From NCBI GenBank assembly GCA_032622095.1, contig CP136064.1, positions 173,548,310 to 173,612,309 on the forward strand: 64,000 nucleotides of DNA, given 5' to 3'. A program made the position numbers and the translations under genes. Position 1 is the first letter of the stretch, and every line of letters starts with the position of its first letter. Of this stretch, positions 21,968-34,244 are shown piece after piece. The stretch is from Siphonodentalium dalli. Taxonomy: Eukaryota > Mollusca > Scaphopoda > Gadilida > Siphonodentaliidae. The notes beneath the pieces were generated by a model that did no database searches, was not told the DNA's origin, and was given only the letters and a program-made list of their open reading frames with translations.

Positions 21968-22843
21968 CAACATTTCCAGATAAACAAAGATGTATAACTC
22001 TAGAATGGAAAATCCGAACAAGACATGAACAGACACCAGACGGACCAAAAAGCCAACATTTCCAGATAAACAAAGATGAATAACTCCAGAATGGAAAATC
22101 CGAACAAAACGATGGAACCCTCTTTTTAATGTCCTCATAGTAGTGAACATCCATACCAACTTTCATTGAGATCACAGCACAACTGTTGAAGTTACAACAT
22201 GAACAGACACCAGATGGACCAAAAAGCCAACATTTCCAGATAAACAAAGATGAATAACTCCAGAATGGAAAATCCGAACAAAACGATGGAACCCTCTTTT
22301 TAATGTCCTCATAGTAGTGAACATCCATACCAAATTTCATTGAGATCCCAGCACAACTGTTGAAGTTATGACATGAACAGACACCAGACAGACCAAAAAT
22401 CCAACATTTCAAGATAAACAAAGATGAATAACTCTAGAATGGAAAATCCGAACAAAACGATGTAACCCTTTATTGAATGCCCTCATAGTAATGAACAGCC
22501 ATACAAAATTTCATTGAGATCCGAGCACTACTGTTCAAGTTATGACATGAATAGACATCGGACGGACGTACGGACGCACGCACAGACGGATGGACGGGTG
22601 CAAAACAGTAATTCCATTATAACAGTAATGTTTACATAAAAATGATTTTGAATATGCAAAATCTCGTTCATGGAGAGTTATCATAATGATAGTAGAACAA
22701 AGTCAATCTATTTTTATATGTAGTTGCTGATAGGTGTTTTAAAGACTTTAATAAAAAATTATTTTATTTCGCATGAAGCCACTGTGAAGGCCTTACGTCC
22801 CTTTAAGTAATGTCTGAACACTATTTGTGGCTCAATTACTTAC

Positions 22844-22954
22844 GTTGAGTGATCATTTGAACCCGATGCTAATATGTGTCCCAGAGGATGCCATGCCAGA
22901 GTCCAAACCATTCCATCGTGAGCTTCCTCCATTCCACCTACCTCTCGGTCAGTA
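22844..22954 (-). CDS. WDR33: WDR33 exon, WD40 blade 7
   Basis: The exon encodes [36 protein letters not shown], matching human [20 protein letters not shown] and LGHILCSGSNDHTSKFW. It forms the body of the last blade; the closing KFW strand is on the next exon. The acceptor is CATTTTAG and the donor GTAAGT. It is separated from the blade 6 exon by only 454 bp, one of the two shortest introns in the window. Confidence 0.95.
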
Positions 22955-23408
22955 CTAAAATGTAATAAGAACAATCACGGATGATGTGGAAGAAATGAAT
23001 AATACAACAGATTGATCATTTAACACACAACTTGAAGAGAAATATTTAGCCTCAAGAAAAAAGTCCTGATAAAACATTGGGCGTGATCAGAATTTGTGTT
23101 TCATTGATAGATTCACAAATTCAGAAGAAAAAAATATGAACTGCCCACATTCCATCTGCAGGAAAGATCCAGATCGAACGACAGGTAGACATACACTGAA
23201 TTACCTCATTTGATTGAATGTTCATCTCCTTTTTAATACTCAACAGAATATATGTAACAAATTAATGAATTTGAGTTATGGATTAGAGCAAAATACACTC
23301 ATGTGCTCTATGAACGATACAAACAACATGGTAATTATAATGAAAATGAGTTTATGACTTTAATAAGTCATATATATTTGTATTCTCTACCAATGCACAA
23401 AAACTTAC

Positions 23409-23487
23409 CCAACATTCCAGAACAAAATGCCGCCATCTGAGCCTCCACTTGCAAACAATGACTCATGGATTGGGTGCCACTTTACAG
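23409..23487 (-). CDS. WDR33: WDR33 exon, WD40 blade 6
   Basis: The 79-bp exon encodes (A)[19 protein letters not shown] then ILFWNV, matching human [20 protein letters not shown] and LLFWHV. The previous exon ends with G, so the first codon GCT is split and gives Ala. The last two bases GG give the Gly completed by the next exon. The acceptor is TTTCAG and the donor GTAAGT. Confidence 0.95.
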
Positions 23488-24251
23488 CTGAAAGTCAATA
23501 GTTTTTCATTCATTAACCCTCTAATACAAAAAATAGTTGCATAAACATAAATGTCGCAAAAACCGTAGCGCTTAATTACTTGCGCAAACCCAAGTGTGTA
23601 TTGTTTACTTATTTGCTAAAATATCTAGAGCGCCTGCCCAGCACCACTCATGACAGCCAATGGATGATTAGATTCCAAGAGAATACTGAAAATGAAATTA
23701 TGGGATATTGACATTGGCCGTACATTGAAAGTCACTCATGGTTCCGGTTAACTTCCATGTTGCGAGAATGGCTAATTGCTAAGTTTGGCCCCAACAAAGG
23801 TGACTAAAAGCAACATGGCAGTTTTTTTAAGAAGTTGTTTAAGTGCTCATTTTGGTGTGAATTATGTTGGACTACTATGACTCAACAAAAGGCCGCTAGG
23901 CCACATACCCACCCGAATAAGGTACTTTATTTGACTAGTGACTTAGTTAGAAATGAAAAATTTGATTCTGGGCAACCTTTGAATCAAACTTTCCATCCAC
24001 CTGCCTATGTTAACTATTGACGGATGCAAAATTCATCAGATGTATTCTCAAATTGTAAGTCATTACACAAAATTCATCGGACGTAGCTCAGATTCGAACT
24101 GAGCTCAAATTCGACAAGGAAATAACTACGGTAAAAATGGGCAGACCGAACCTAAATTCGAATTTGATCTCTATTTTCGTATGAGTAATCCATATACCAA
24201 ATTTGAAAACAAACATAACTATAACTAAAGCGGTCACCCAGAAACGAAAAT

Positions 24252-25088
24252 AAAAGTGTCAATGACACTGTAGATCAACTTGGAAAGAGAATAATTTCAT
24301 GTTTTACAGTCAATGGAGTGATTAGGAATGTGGAAAGATGAAAGGCCTAGTTATGCAAAGAGTAAAATTCAAGATGGCCGCTGGCAGCCATGTTTTTTTG
24401 CCGAATGACCCCAAAAAGACTCGTTACCATTTACATGTCACTGTTAACATCTATAACAAATTTCATGATGATCCGACAAAAGATACAACCTGTAGCCTGT
24501 GTCAAAGGATTTAGTCATGTAAAGAGTAAAATCCAAGATGGCAGCTGGCGGCCATATTTTTTGGTCGAATGACCCCAAAATGACTCGTTCCCATCTACAT
24601 GTCATTATTAACATCGATGACAAATTTCATGATAATCCGACCAAAGCTACGACCTGTAGCCTGTGCCAAAGGATTTAGTCATGCAGAGAGTAAAATCCAA
24701 GATGGCTGCTGGCAGCCATGTTTTTTGGCCAAACGACCCCAAAATGACTCGTTCCCATCAACATGTCAACATTAACATCCATGACAAATTTCATTATGAT
24801 CAGACAAACAGTACGACCTGTAGCCCATGCTAATGGATTGAATTTTGAAATCCAAGATGGCCACTGGCGGCCATGTTTTTTTGCTGAATGACCCAAAATG
24901 ACTCGTTCCCATCTTCATGTCAATGTCAACAGCCATGACAAATTTCATAATGAGCTGACCAAAGGTACGACCTGTAGCCCGTGCTAAAGGAAATTGTTGA
25001 CAAATCACACACGCACCAACACACACGGACAACGGATACCAAGCCATGGCAATAGCTCAAACTTTACAAAGTAAAGTTGAGCTAATAA
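24252..25088 (+). mobile_element. Family D element, apparently full length
   Basis: The head AAAGTGTCAATGACACTGTA (a palindrome) is followed by GATCAACTTGG. The tail is AGCTCAAACTTTACAAAGTA then AAGTTGAGCTAATAA; the tail forms a hairpin and its AAGTTGAGCT is complementary to the head. The body has four modules of about 150-170 bp with AAGATGGC..GCCATGTTTTT, GACCCCAAAATGACTCGTTC and GACAAATTTCATGATGATC. It is followed by core modules of another copy up to about 25410. Non-coding. Confidence 0.7.
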
Positions 25089-25693
25089 TGGTCAAACTAT
25101 AAGTCAACAAGGACAATAACTCTGGTAAAATTAGGCGGACGGAACTCAAATTTGAAATTGACCTGTATTTTCATGAGTAATTCATATACCAAAGTTGATA
25201 ACAAACATAACTATAACTAAAGTCATCACCAGAAACCTAAATAATCAGCAAATTCTAAGTCGACAACGACCATAACTCCGCAAAAATGGGCGGATAAAAC
25301 CCAAGTTTGAACTTGACCTGTATTTTAATGTGAGTAATCCACATACAAAATTTGAGAACTATCACCTAACTGAAAAAAAAGTTATCATCCGGAAACCATC
25401 TGTTATGGACACAGCTTATTTGTTTTGTCCCCCAAAAATATTTCTGGGGGATAATTACATGTGGTCAATTTGTGTGCATTTATCGCCAATTTTGTATGAT
25501 GTGATTTAGTTTGCTTATAGGGGAAGTGGTTTCGGTATGAAAACCTTGCTTTTCTAAGCAGAAATTTGAATTATCTACACAACTAAGATGATAACAAATC
25601 ATTTCTACCAATTCAGACTAACTTTCTAATCCAACAAAACTCTACATATGAGCCGAGTATATTTCTCTTCCCCTATTTTCACTCAAAGATAAA

Positions 25694-27653
25694 ACGAGAG
25701 GCCGATCATGATCGGCAGATGTTTAACCCATATCTTAGCGATAGCGATTAGCTATAACTGATAATTGGTCAAAGATATGATCACAGTAATCCATATATCA
25801 GTACCAAACTTAAAATCAAAAGTTCAAATAATTTGTCTTAAGAAGGGGTTAAAGTATTTGGGGTGGGGGAGGAGTCGTTTTAAATCTCATAACTCTGTCC
25901 CTATTCACACAAGGACCTCTCACTGTGAGATCCAATGGTTTAGCCATTAATCAATTTGACAGATAAGATAAACAATTATCCAGCCAGCAGGTTTTTTATC
26001 TTTACCTTCATAGAACCACCCCATAGAGCTCTACCATATGTCATCACTCAATTAATAACAGATTTCACTTGGAATGACATCTATTAAAGGTACTCTCATA
26101 CAGGCCCCAAGCTAGGAGGCGACTCGGGCGAGAATTTCGGGCGAGAATTTCGCCCTCGGGCCAGCGAAGTCGCCCTCTGATGTCCGCAAGGCGAAAAACG
26201 AAGTCGCCTTCCAAATTTGACAAAACTAGCTTAGGATTTACTGTAATTTTACCGGTGAAAATTAGACTCGTTTCTGCTCGTTTTGCAAAAAAAATATAGT
26301 CTCAACTGTTCCAACGAGGCATTTTATTTATAAATTATATATGATGTACCCTATCCACATATTCTAATCAGATTGGGTGCTTTTGGAAATGGCAAATTGA
26401 GCTGAGCAACGAAGTTTATGATGAGCTACTGGTTCGTTTTAAGGAGACTGGAATTTAGACCTTACTTAATTTGTTCCGTCGGGTCATTTTGTAACTGCAA
26501 ATTGTATAGCCATACATAGTTTCCACTGCTCATGCAGTAGCCAAAGTGAACAAATAATACTGGCTTTGAAATTAAACTAAAACATATCTATGAATTTTCA
26601 CTTTTACAAAAGTAGTTTGTGTCGGATTCCGTTTCCCAATCCAACTTTTTACTTTTTGGAATTGCATTTTATTTTGTTTACCAACAAGAACACGTGCTTG
26701 CTTACTATTAAACACAGAGGTTTGAATGTGCGTTGGAAGTACTTAATTTAATGTTCTTAGTTAAATCAAAGATCTACATAATAAACTATTACTATCCAAA
26801 CTCATTTAAAAGGATTAATTTGTGTCAAAACTATGTGTTTGCAAATTACAATTGTTGTCAATCTATCGCTCAGACCATGTGCTCCGCGTATATACCGGTA
26901 CGTCTGTTGACGGTTGCAAATTAATTGCATGTAGGCCTACTTCGTTACAATGCAGGTATTTAAATAACCTGCTGGTGCATATTATAAGCTCAGCTGGTCT
27001 CTGTTAAGAACACATTAACGACTATTGTGACACGGCTATCAAACTCGTCAAGTTTATTGCTTTAATCGGATTATCATCAGACAACACTGACGGTCTTGAT
27101 GATGGTATTCAACAATAAACTCTTTAGAAACAAAATTAAAAGCTTTTACACCTCCTTAATTAGTCCTTATTGTTTATTTTAACGGACACCCACATTACAG
27201 CAGTAGCCAAAAGCCATTTCCAAACATTTAAATTTATAATAACAATTCAGATATTAAAAGTTATGAAGTAGACAATTAATTTCTTCAGAAAAAAGTCAAC
27301 AGTTTAAAAAAAAATTAAAGTTATAAATTTAGTTAAAATTTTAGATTATCGATCTATACAGGTGCTATACTTGTGTTGTATCTTGCTAAATATGTTTTAT
27401 CTTGTTGTTTTATCTTATTTATTGATGTGCAGATAAATAAAGCGAATTTTGAAAATTAGTAAGTATTTTTTTTTATAAGTCTCCCTATTCTGGCTCAAGT
27501 CTCCCTAAAAATCTGCAGAGGGAGACTTCATTTCTCCCTGTTTTCAATACCTAGCTTGGGCCCTGCTCTCATATACTCTGGATATTGGATGATCACATGG
27601 TAATTTATTGATATCATTATATTACATGCAACTATTGCAATAAAATCTTCACA
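25694..27653 (+). mobile_element. Family A copy split by a hAT-type insertion, 3' end lost
   Basis: The head (ACGAGAGGCCGATCATGATC) and body at 25694-26100 match 12489-12880 closely, and after the insertion the match resumes at 27566 (ATACTCTGGATATTGGATG) to about 27653, equal to 12890-12965. The 3' hairpin tail is absent. The copy at 12489 serves as an empty-site comparison. Confidence 0.75.
26101..27565 (+). mobile_element. hAT-type element with perfect 8-bp target duplication
   Basis: The ends are CAGGCCCCAAGCTAGG and CCTAGCTTGGGCCCTG, inverted. The flanking 8-mer CTCTCATA is identical at 26093-26100 and 27566-27573. The paralogous copy at 12489-13245 has this position uninterrupted (GGTACACTCATATAGTCTGG), an independent confirmation of both boundaries. 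The left subterminal part is GC-rich (GGCGACTCGGGCGAGAATTT) and the right has GGGAGACTTCATTTCTCCCTG. About 1465 bp with no transposase frame. Confidence 0.9.
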
Positions 27654-28068
27654 CCTAATTAATGGTATACAACTAAAACAAACTACAGTGTCAATGACAA
27701 TTTTTTTTTTAATTAAACATTTTTTTAATTATTATAAAACTATTTTAATATTTTTTTTTGTGTTAAACTGAGCGAGGAGTTCAATCTGAAAATAATAAAA
27801 TTTCGAATGTTTTTCTCAAACAAGACAGTCAATGACTGTGGGGTCGCTCACCAGACTGCAAAGACTGATAAGACTGGGACTCTGGAGACCACAACAGTCA
27901 GAACTTTTCATAATCACTTTAAAAGAAGTAGATATCTAAAGTGTTAAATCTAAAACAAAAAATTTGGAGTTATGTCCCTGGCCCCGCCCACATTTGACCC
28001 AGTGACCTGATTTGAACAAATCTGAACCCCAGTCAACCAAGGATCCTTCATACCAAATATGAACCCAT

Positions 28069-29126
28069 CAGGGTTCTTGCAGCTATTTTCATATGAAATT
28101 CAAGGGTTTTCAAGGAGTATTCGGGGTCAAAATTTAAGGGTTTTCAAGGAGTTATATGCTAAAAATTCAAGGGTTTTCAAGACCATACACAGTTAAATAC
28201 ATCGATTTGTTTTCCCCTATACTCAGCTGCCTAGCTATTTGGCTGTTAGGAAACATTTGATGAAATACTTTAGATACATTTGAACAGTGTTGTAGATGTA
28301 ATGACTTGCACACATGTTTGCACACCACAAAAGTTCAGCCTTAAGTACATCGCTGCTGGTCACCAGGGACGACACAGTGCTAATAGTTACAGGTTGGGTA
28401 GTACTAGTATTGCGCTGCTCTTGTTGTTGTTATTGTTGGTCTGAGCTGGCAGTGGAATTCAAGGCAGAGGAAATGCTTATTAAGTTCCCCCTCTCTCAGA
28501 CGGCTTTTTTATGCTTGTCACTTTTAGTATGACTTTTAATGGCATGCTCCCCCATGACAGAGAGGTCTATATTCGTTTGACAGAATAAGCACCTTGCCTT
28601 GTGTTTGTTGTCGGCTACTGCACGTAGCCACGCAGAATACTCTTGATTTGAGAGCCATTTATTATTGAATTTGCATTTCCCTCCTGTCATATTTCTATTT
28701 CGAGCATTGGTAACACGCTGTTTTTTCAGCCGACTTCAGATATGTTACGCGCAATTTGATTTGTCAATAGCTGGAGGGGATAGTCATTGACCAATCACAA
28801 TGAGCAATACATAATTACTCGATCGATTGTTACTACTGTAAACAGTGTGAAATTCATAGCGCGTAATAGCCACTATTTACATTCTATGTCAGTCGGTCAA
28901 AGGTCGTTAGGTCACTGTGTTCCGTATGTTTCTATGCGAGTTAAAATTGTGCGTTCGCATTGCGTTATAACCTGGTGTATACCTTCTATCTTGTGTTTAT
29001 ATATTAGGTTCACATTCAAGGGTTTTCAAGGGCTGGTACTGGAATTCAAGGGTTTCAAGGGCCCTTGAACAATGATTTTTAAATTCAAGGGTATTCAAGG
29101 GTTTTCAAGGACCCGCGGGAACCCTG
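28069..29126 (-). mobile_element. TIR element with BED-finger frame, 5-bp flanking repeat
   Basis: The left end is CAGGGTTCTTGCAG and the right end GACCCGCGGGAACCCTG. CCCAT flanks both sides (28064-28068 and 29127-29131), in a family B module where uninterrupted copies read GAACCCAT. Subterminal ATTCAAGGGTTTTCAAGG repeats occur at both ends in direct orientation. The interior has the BED-finger frame at 28496-28690. Likely a hAT-like deletion derivative; the 5-bp duplication is shorter than the usual 8. Confidence 0.7.
28496..28690 (-). pseudogene. BED/TTF-type zinc finger, transposase N-terminal remnant
   Basis: The 64-codon frame contains KFNNKWLSNQEYSAWLRAVA, ARCLFCQTNIDLSVMGEHAI and KSHTKSDKHKKAV. 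C34, C37, H54 and H60 give C-x2-C-x16-H-x5-H, with a tryptophan-rich lead-in typical of fingers in hAT-like transposases and their domesticated relatives. The frame stops right after the finger and no catalytic domain follows in 400 bp, so I call a remnant. A short independent DNA-binding protein cannot be excluded. Confidence 0.65.
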
Positions 29127-30045
29127 CCCATATAGCCTGATGGTATTTGAGAAGAAGTCACTTTAAGAATACTATGGAGGGAAAGAGTTATGGCCCTGGC
29201 TTCGCAACTATTTCAAGTGAACTCATTTGAACAAATCTGAATGTGCTTCACCTAGGGAACATCCACACCAAATATGAAACAATTCGGTCTTATTGTTCTG
29301 AAGATGTTTAAAAGAATTACTATGGTGGCAAAGAGTTATGGCCCTGGCTTCGCAACTATTTGACCCAGTGACCACATTTGAACAAATCTGAATGAGAATC
29401 ACCTAGGGAACATCCACACCAAATATGAACCCATTTGGTCTTATGGTTCCAGAGGAGAAGATGTTCAAATAATTGTTGTCGGACGGATGGACGGACGAGG
29501 AGTGATGACTATAGCTCCGCCGGAGCACAGGTAGGGTGGCTGGTTGATAATTAAATCTCTTATCTCCGCCCCTATTTGAACAAACGTGAATCCCAATCTA
29601 TGAGATCCATTCATTTGGTAATTTCAGAAATTAGATTTTAAGAGTTGAACTGAACTGATTTTCCTAAAATGACCCCAAATCTGAAAAAATCTAAACCCCA
29701 GTCATCGAAGGACCCTCCATACCAAACATAATCTAAATAGTCCAGATGGTTCTTGAGAAGAATTTTTTTTAAGAATTACTATGGAAGGAAAGAGTTATGG
29801 CCCTGACTTCTCACCTATTTGACCTGATGAACTCATTTGAACAAATCTGAATGTGAGTCACCTGGGGGACATCCACACCTAAATATATAAACCCATTTGG
29901 TGTTTAATATGTATCTGGAGAAGAAAACAATTGATGGACGGATAGAGACATAATGACAGATGGATGGATGGGAGAACAGTCTGACATAGAGACTCACAAA
30001 TTCAATCCAATATACCCCCCAAGTTTTCTTTGCAAAAACAGGGTA

Positions 30046-31181
30046 CAGGGCTGGTGATCTAGAAAATCCAGGAGGGCTATTAATAGCCCTCCTAGATATG
30101 CCTAGGAGGGCTATAGCCCTCCTCAACTTTTAAAGTTATGATTTATTTTATCTGAGTTACTACTGCCGTTAGTTTGTCTATTTTTGATGTTGTATAACTC
30201 CATTTAAATTAATTTTCTTCATGTGGAAACAAAGTGTCCACAGAGTTGTGAATTTCAAAATCCCCCACAGTAATTATGGTAATAAAATGGTTTTATATGT
30301 TGTGATAATCTATATGTACAAGAAACAAAATGTAAGAGTATTTGTACTCAACAATTTGTCAGTCGGTGTCCAACCCATGCAACGGAATTGGGTGAGTTTG
30401 TCCACATTAAAAGCATTCTCCATGAAAGTGTAATTTTACGTAAAATACACAATCAAGAACAATATTAAATCCAGTATATTTGCACTTGAATATTGACTGA
30501 TTTTTCTCTCAAAGTAATCCATATTCCATTGTCGATCGCAGACTGCTGCTTGCAGCGGTCAAGTCGCTATCTATAGATTTACTGGGTGTTTGCAATTGGG
30601 GACATAGCAAATAGTTTCTGAACTTTAATAATTGAATAACAGTGTAAACTAGAATACGTGGATACATTTAGCTAATTATATTAAAATATTGTCAATCGAA
30701 GCGATAAAAGACGGCTGCAAGCTAAATACAATTTTCACTGATAGGAACCGGAAGCGGAACGAAAGGTTGAACTTAATTGGGACAGTGACATTTGGTTCTC
30801 ACTATCCACAAACATGTGTCATTTTATCCAGTGAAATATATTGTAAGCTCAATCTTATGAAGAGAAATTATTTATTTTGGTCATAAAATGTGTGAGAATC
30901 GATTAAAAGATCAGATTTACGAAACAGTTCGTTCCGGAATTTACTGATTCCGCTATAATTCCCATTTGACATTACCGTCAAGTCACGCATGCGCACAGTC
31001 CCCACACTGTACAATATAATTACGATTTCGATGCAGTATTTTACTCATTAAACACAATAAAATAACTAAATAACAAATGTCCTATCGTAGACGAGGCGGG
31101 CTATAAAAAGCCCGCCTTGGAAAATTCTAGGCAGGCTGTAGGCGGGCAGCCCGCCAGCCCGCCTTGAGATTTCCAGGCCTG
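30046..31181 (+). mobile_element. TIR element with AGGGTA duplication, inserted in an F/B repeat
   Basis: The ends are CAGGGCTGGTGATCT and, inverted, AGATTTCCAGGCCTG. AGGGTA is present on both sides (30040-30045 and 31182-31187). The copy at 15385-15415 has the site empty (AATCAGGGTATAATGAG). Each end adds its own local hairpins (AGGAGGGCTATTAATAGCCC on the left; GGCGGGCTATAAAAAGCCCG on the right). About 1136 bp. Interior frames are short and unrecognised. Confidence 0.75.
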
Positions 31182-32850
31182 AGGGTATAATGAGTTCAAC
31201 TGGATACTGGTGGTTAAGAACATAATATTCGAACAGACAAGCCTGAACATAGTGTCTGACATTTGCAGAATGAGGTCCCCAAAGGGTGAATTTAATGACA
31301 CAATCCTGCAATGCGGGCTAGCATCACCAAATTCACCCTCTGGGGACCTCATTCTGTGTAGCCTCAACTGCTATGGGAGACATAGCATTAGATTGAAGTT
31401 CTCCAGTTAAAGTTGGTGATGTGCACCCATTGGGCACCTCAATTATGCATTTTATATTCACAAATTAGGGGATATAGAAACTAAACAGAAGGGCTAAAGT
31501 AAGTAAAAATGTCAATTTAAGTGCCTATATACTTCCCAGAAGATGAGGCCTAAGCAGAATGAGGACCCTGGCTAGTGTATTTGGTGATGCTAGACTGCTG
31601 TGCAGGGTAGCATAACTAAATTCACCCTCTGGGGACCTCATTCTGCAAATGCCAGATAGAAGACAAATTTAATCCAATATATACCCCCCCCCCCATTTTT
31701 CTTTGAATATTAGTCGTATGATTTCATCTGGATAAGTGGTGATTAAAACAATAATATGAAATGGCCAAACCTGAATTTAGTATGTCTGACATTTGCAGAA
31801 TTAGGTCCCAAAAATGTGGATTTAATGACAATATTCTGTAAGGCAGGCTAGCATCGCCAAATTCATCCTCAATCTGATTAGGCCTCAATGGCCAATAAAA
31901 CCAAGGAACATATTGAAGTCCTACAGTTGAAGTTGGTGATACACACCCATTGAGCACCTCAATTATGCATTTTATCTTCTGCAAATTAGGGGGACATTGA
32001 AACTGAACAGGTGGAAAAAAGTGACTAAATCAATGAAGTCCTACAGTTGAAGTTGGTGATACACACCCATTGAGCACCTCAATTATGCATTTTATCTTCT
32101 GCAAATTAGGGAGACATTGAAACTGAACAGGTGGAAAAAGTGACTAAATCAAACTGTCAATTTGATACTTAGGATACTTCCCAGAAGATGAGGACTAAGC
32201 AGAATTAGGTCCCTGGCGGGTGTATTTGGTGATGCTAGCATGATGTATGGGGTAGCAACACTAAACTCACCATCTGGGGACCTCACTATGTAAATGTCAG
32301 ACACTATTTCCAGACTTGAAGAAATCAAAGCCATTCACAGTATCATTGAATGTCAGTCATCACCAAAAAAATGAAGCACCAGTTTGTTGTTAAATTGCTA
32401 CAGATATGTTTAGATTAGAATAATACATGTCATCTGGCCAGTTTATATAATTAATGACCTGTACCTTTACAGATATGTATGCCTCTGTGGTGAGAAGAGG
32501 TATTAAATTGAGAGGTGATATTGCTTGGAAGGGATGTTGGTTGATGGCAGGGTTGGGCCTGTGCCATGTGGGAGGGGGTGGGTGGGGGAGGGTGGAATGT
32601 TTCCATAATTTCATTAAAGAGTAAAGTTTCATAACTCTGCAGATGTTATATATAATGGTGTCACTTTTTTTCAAATTTTAAAACATGTTTAAAAAAAAAT
32701 TGTCCCAGAAGATGAGGCCTAAGCAGAATAAGGTAATTGAGGGTGTATATTTGGTGATGCTAGCCTGCTGTATGGGGTAGCAACACTAAATTCACCATCT
32801 GGGGACTTCATTCTGCAAATGTCAGACACACTATGTCCAGGCTTGGAGAA
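31182..32850. repeat. Array of F-type palindromes with a 120-bp tandem duplication
   Basis: Palindromic units of about 92 bp lie at 31265-31356, 31554-31646, 32199-32292 and 32723-32817, with a decayed one near 31797. Between them are conserved spacers (TTGAAGTTGGTGATACACAC; CAGAAGATGAGGCCTAAGC). 31914-32033 and 32034-32151 are near-identical tandem copies, differing by about two positions, so the duplication is recent. Tracts of C lie near 31685 and of GGTGGG near 32575. Confidence 0.8.
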
Positions 32851-33049
32851 ATGAACAATGGACTATTCCTTGTAGACTCTGGTAGAATAGTTGTTTAGCT
32901 AATGTCATGTCTTGTAATGATTATGACAGATGGTAAACTGGTCTGAAGCAAGCAATCTTCAGCAAGAGTATCAGGTGACCACACTATGATAAATTGGCTT
33001 TTTCAATAATACAGGCTTCAGTGTTCTCTTAAAAATTAATAGTGCATAG

Positions 33050-34240
33050 CAAAGAGGTGTGAATTATAAAGGGCCATAACTCTGTTAAAATATATCGGAT
33101 CAAACCCATATTTTAACTTGATCTGTATATAAGTGTCAAAAATTCATATACCAAATTTGGTGTTGATCAGATGTTTGAGTAATCCTGTCTTGGATGAATT
33201 ATATATCAAAACATGAGTGGAAGGGGTTAAATAAACAATACCAAAATCCATACAGATGAAGAACATGCTAAGAAAAATCTAGGTAAGAAATATGAGGCTC
33301 TGATGTGTCCTAAACAAAAATTAAAGGTCAAAATGCAAAAATTTAATATTTTTTTTTTTAAGTTATGTCCCTGGCTCTGCCCCTATTTGACCCAGTGACC
33401 CCATTTGAACAAATCTGAACCCCAGTCACCCAAGGTATCTCTGTACCAAATATAAGCTAAATCGGCCAAATATTTTTTTAGAAGAAGTCATTGTAAGAAT
33501 TACTATGAGTTATGGCCCTGGTTTCTCAACTAATTGACAGGGTCACCTCATTTGAACAAATCTGAACACCAGTGACCCAAGGACCCTCCATACCAAATAT
33601 TAGCTAAATCGGCCCAATGGTTCTGAACAAGAAGTCGTTGTAAGAATTACTATGGAGGAATAGAGTTATGGCCCTGGCTTCGCAACTATTTGACCCAGTG
33701 ACCTCATTTGAACAAATCTGAATGAGAGTCACCTAGGGAACATCCACACCAAATATGAACCAATTCGGTATGATGGTTTCAGAGGAGAAGATGTTTTTAA
33801 AAAAGTTGACGGACAGACGGCGGACGAGGAGTGATGACTATAGCTCCACCGGAGACTTCGTCTCAGGTGAGCTAAAAAGGGTCATAACTCCTTTAAAATA
33901 AATCGGATCAAACCCATATTCGAACTCAATCTGTATTTTGGGCTGAGAAACTCACATACCAAATTTGGTGTCAACCAAATGTTAAAGTCGAAAAAGGAGC
34001 ATAACTCTGTAAAAAAAAACTCGGATCAAACCCATATTCGAACTCGATCTGTATTTTGGGCTGATAAACCTATACTTGGTTCCGATCAGATAGAAAATGT
34101 TTGAGTTATCGCATTATGCATAAAGTGTCTACGGACGGACAGACAGACGGCACAACAGACAGATGGACAGAGGAATGATGAGTGGTCAATCCGGACGTCG
34201 ACACTGTGTACCATACTATGGTATGCGTACACATAAAAAT
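33050..34240 (+). mobile_element. Mixed family A and B copies with both tails
   Basis: A core module (33070-33190) is followed by family B body modules from 33360 and a full family B tail (CTCCACCGGAGACTTCGTCT, CAGGTGAGCTAAAA) at 33840-33878. Family A modules follow, with GGACGGACAGACAGACGG and the tail TGTACCATACTATGGTATGC ending CACATAAAA near 34238. Again a B copy sits inside an A copy: the text on each side of the B tail is a broken A module (GGTCATAACTCCTTTAAAAT). Confidence 0.6.
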
Positions 34241-34244
34241 CTAA

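Larger units (their letters stand above)
20548..22620 (+). mobile_element. Family E tandem-repeat element, split by a hAT insertion
   Basis: The head ACAAGAGATGGACTGTCGTC, then GGTGCATACCCCCTCG lies near 20548. The body is a tandem array of about 174 bp with the phrase CATTTCCAGATAAACAAAGA at 21969, 22055, 22229 and 22402 and related starts near 20650 and 20826. A tetranucleotide-like run ACGGACGTACGGACGCACGC follows near 22562, and the end reads AACAGTAATGTTTACATAAA. The unit lies interrupted at 20917/21967. No frame shows a protein motif; the long minus-strand frame at 21951-22421 merely mirrors the tandem unit. Confidence 0.65.
27820..30045 (+). mobile_element. Family B copies, interrupted and joined head to tail
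   Basis: The head ACAAGACAGTCAATGACTGT, GGGGTCGCTCACC begins at 27820. Body modules continue to 28068 and resume at 29127 after the TIR element. A shortened tail (GACTATAGCTCCGCCGGAGC) at 29507-29525 runs straight into a second body (CAGGTAGGGTGGCTGG), which ends in the F-type motif AATATACCCCCCAAGTTTTC near 30010-30045. The duplicated body suggests recombination between copies. Confidence 0.6.

Noticed and set aside
21951-22421. 156-codon minus-strand frame with internal peptide repeats
   Set aside because: It reads the 174-bp family E tandem unit, a multiple of three; the peptide repeats reflect the DNA repeat.
24078-24110. tRNA-like words GTAGCTCAG and ATTCGAAC
   Set aside because: They look like D-arm and T-arm fragments but are only a few bases apart, and no cloverleaf can be drawn.
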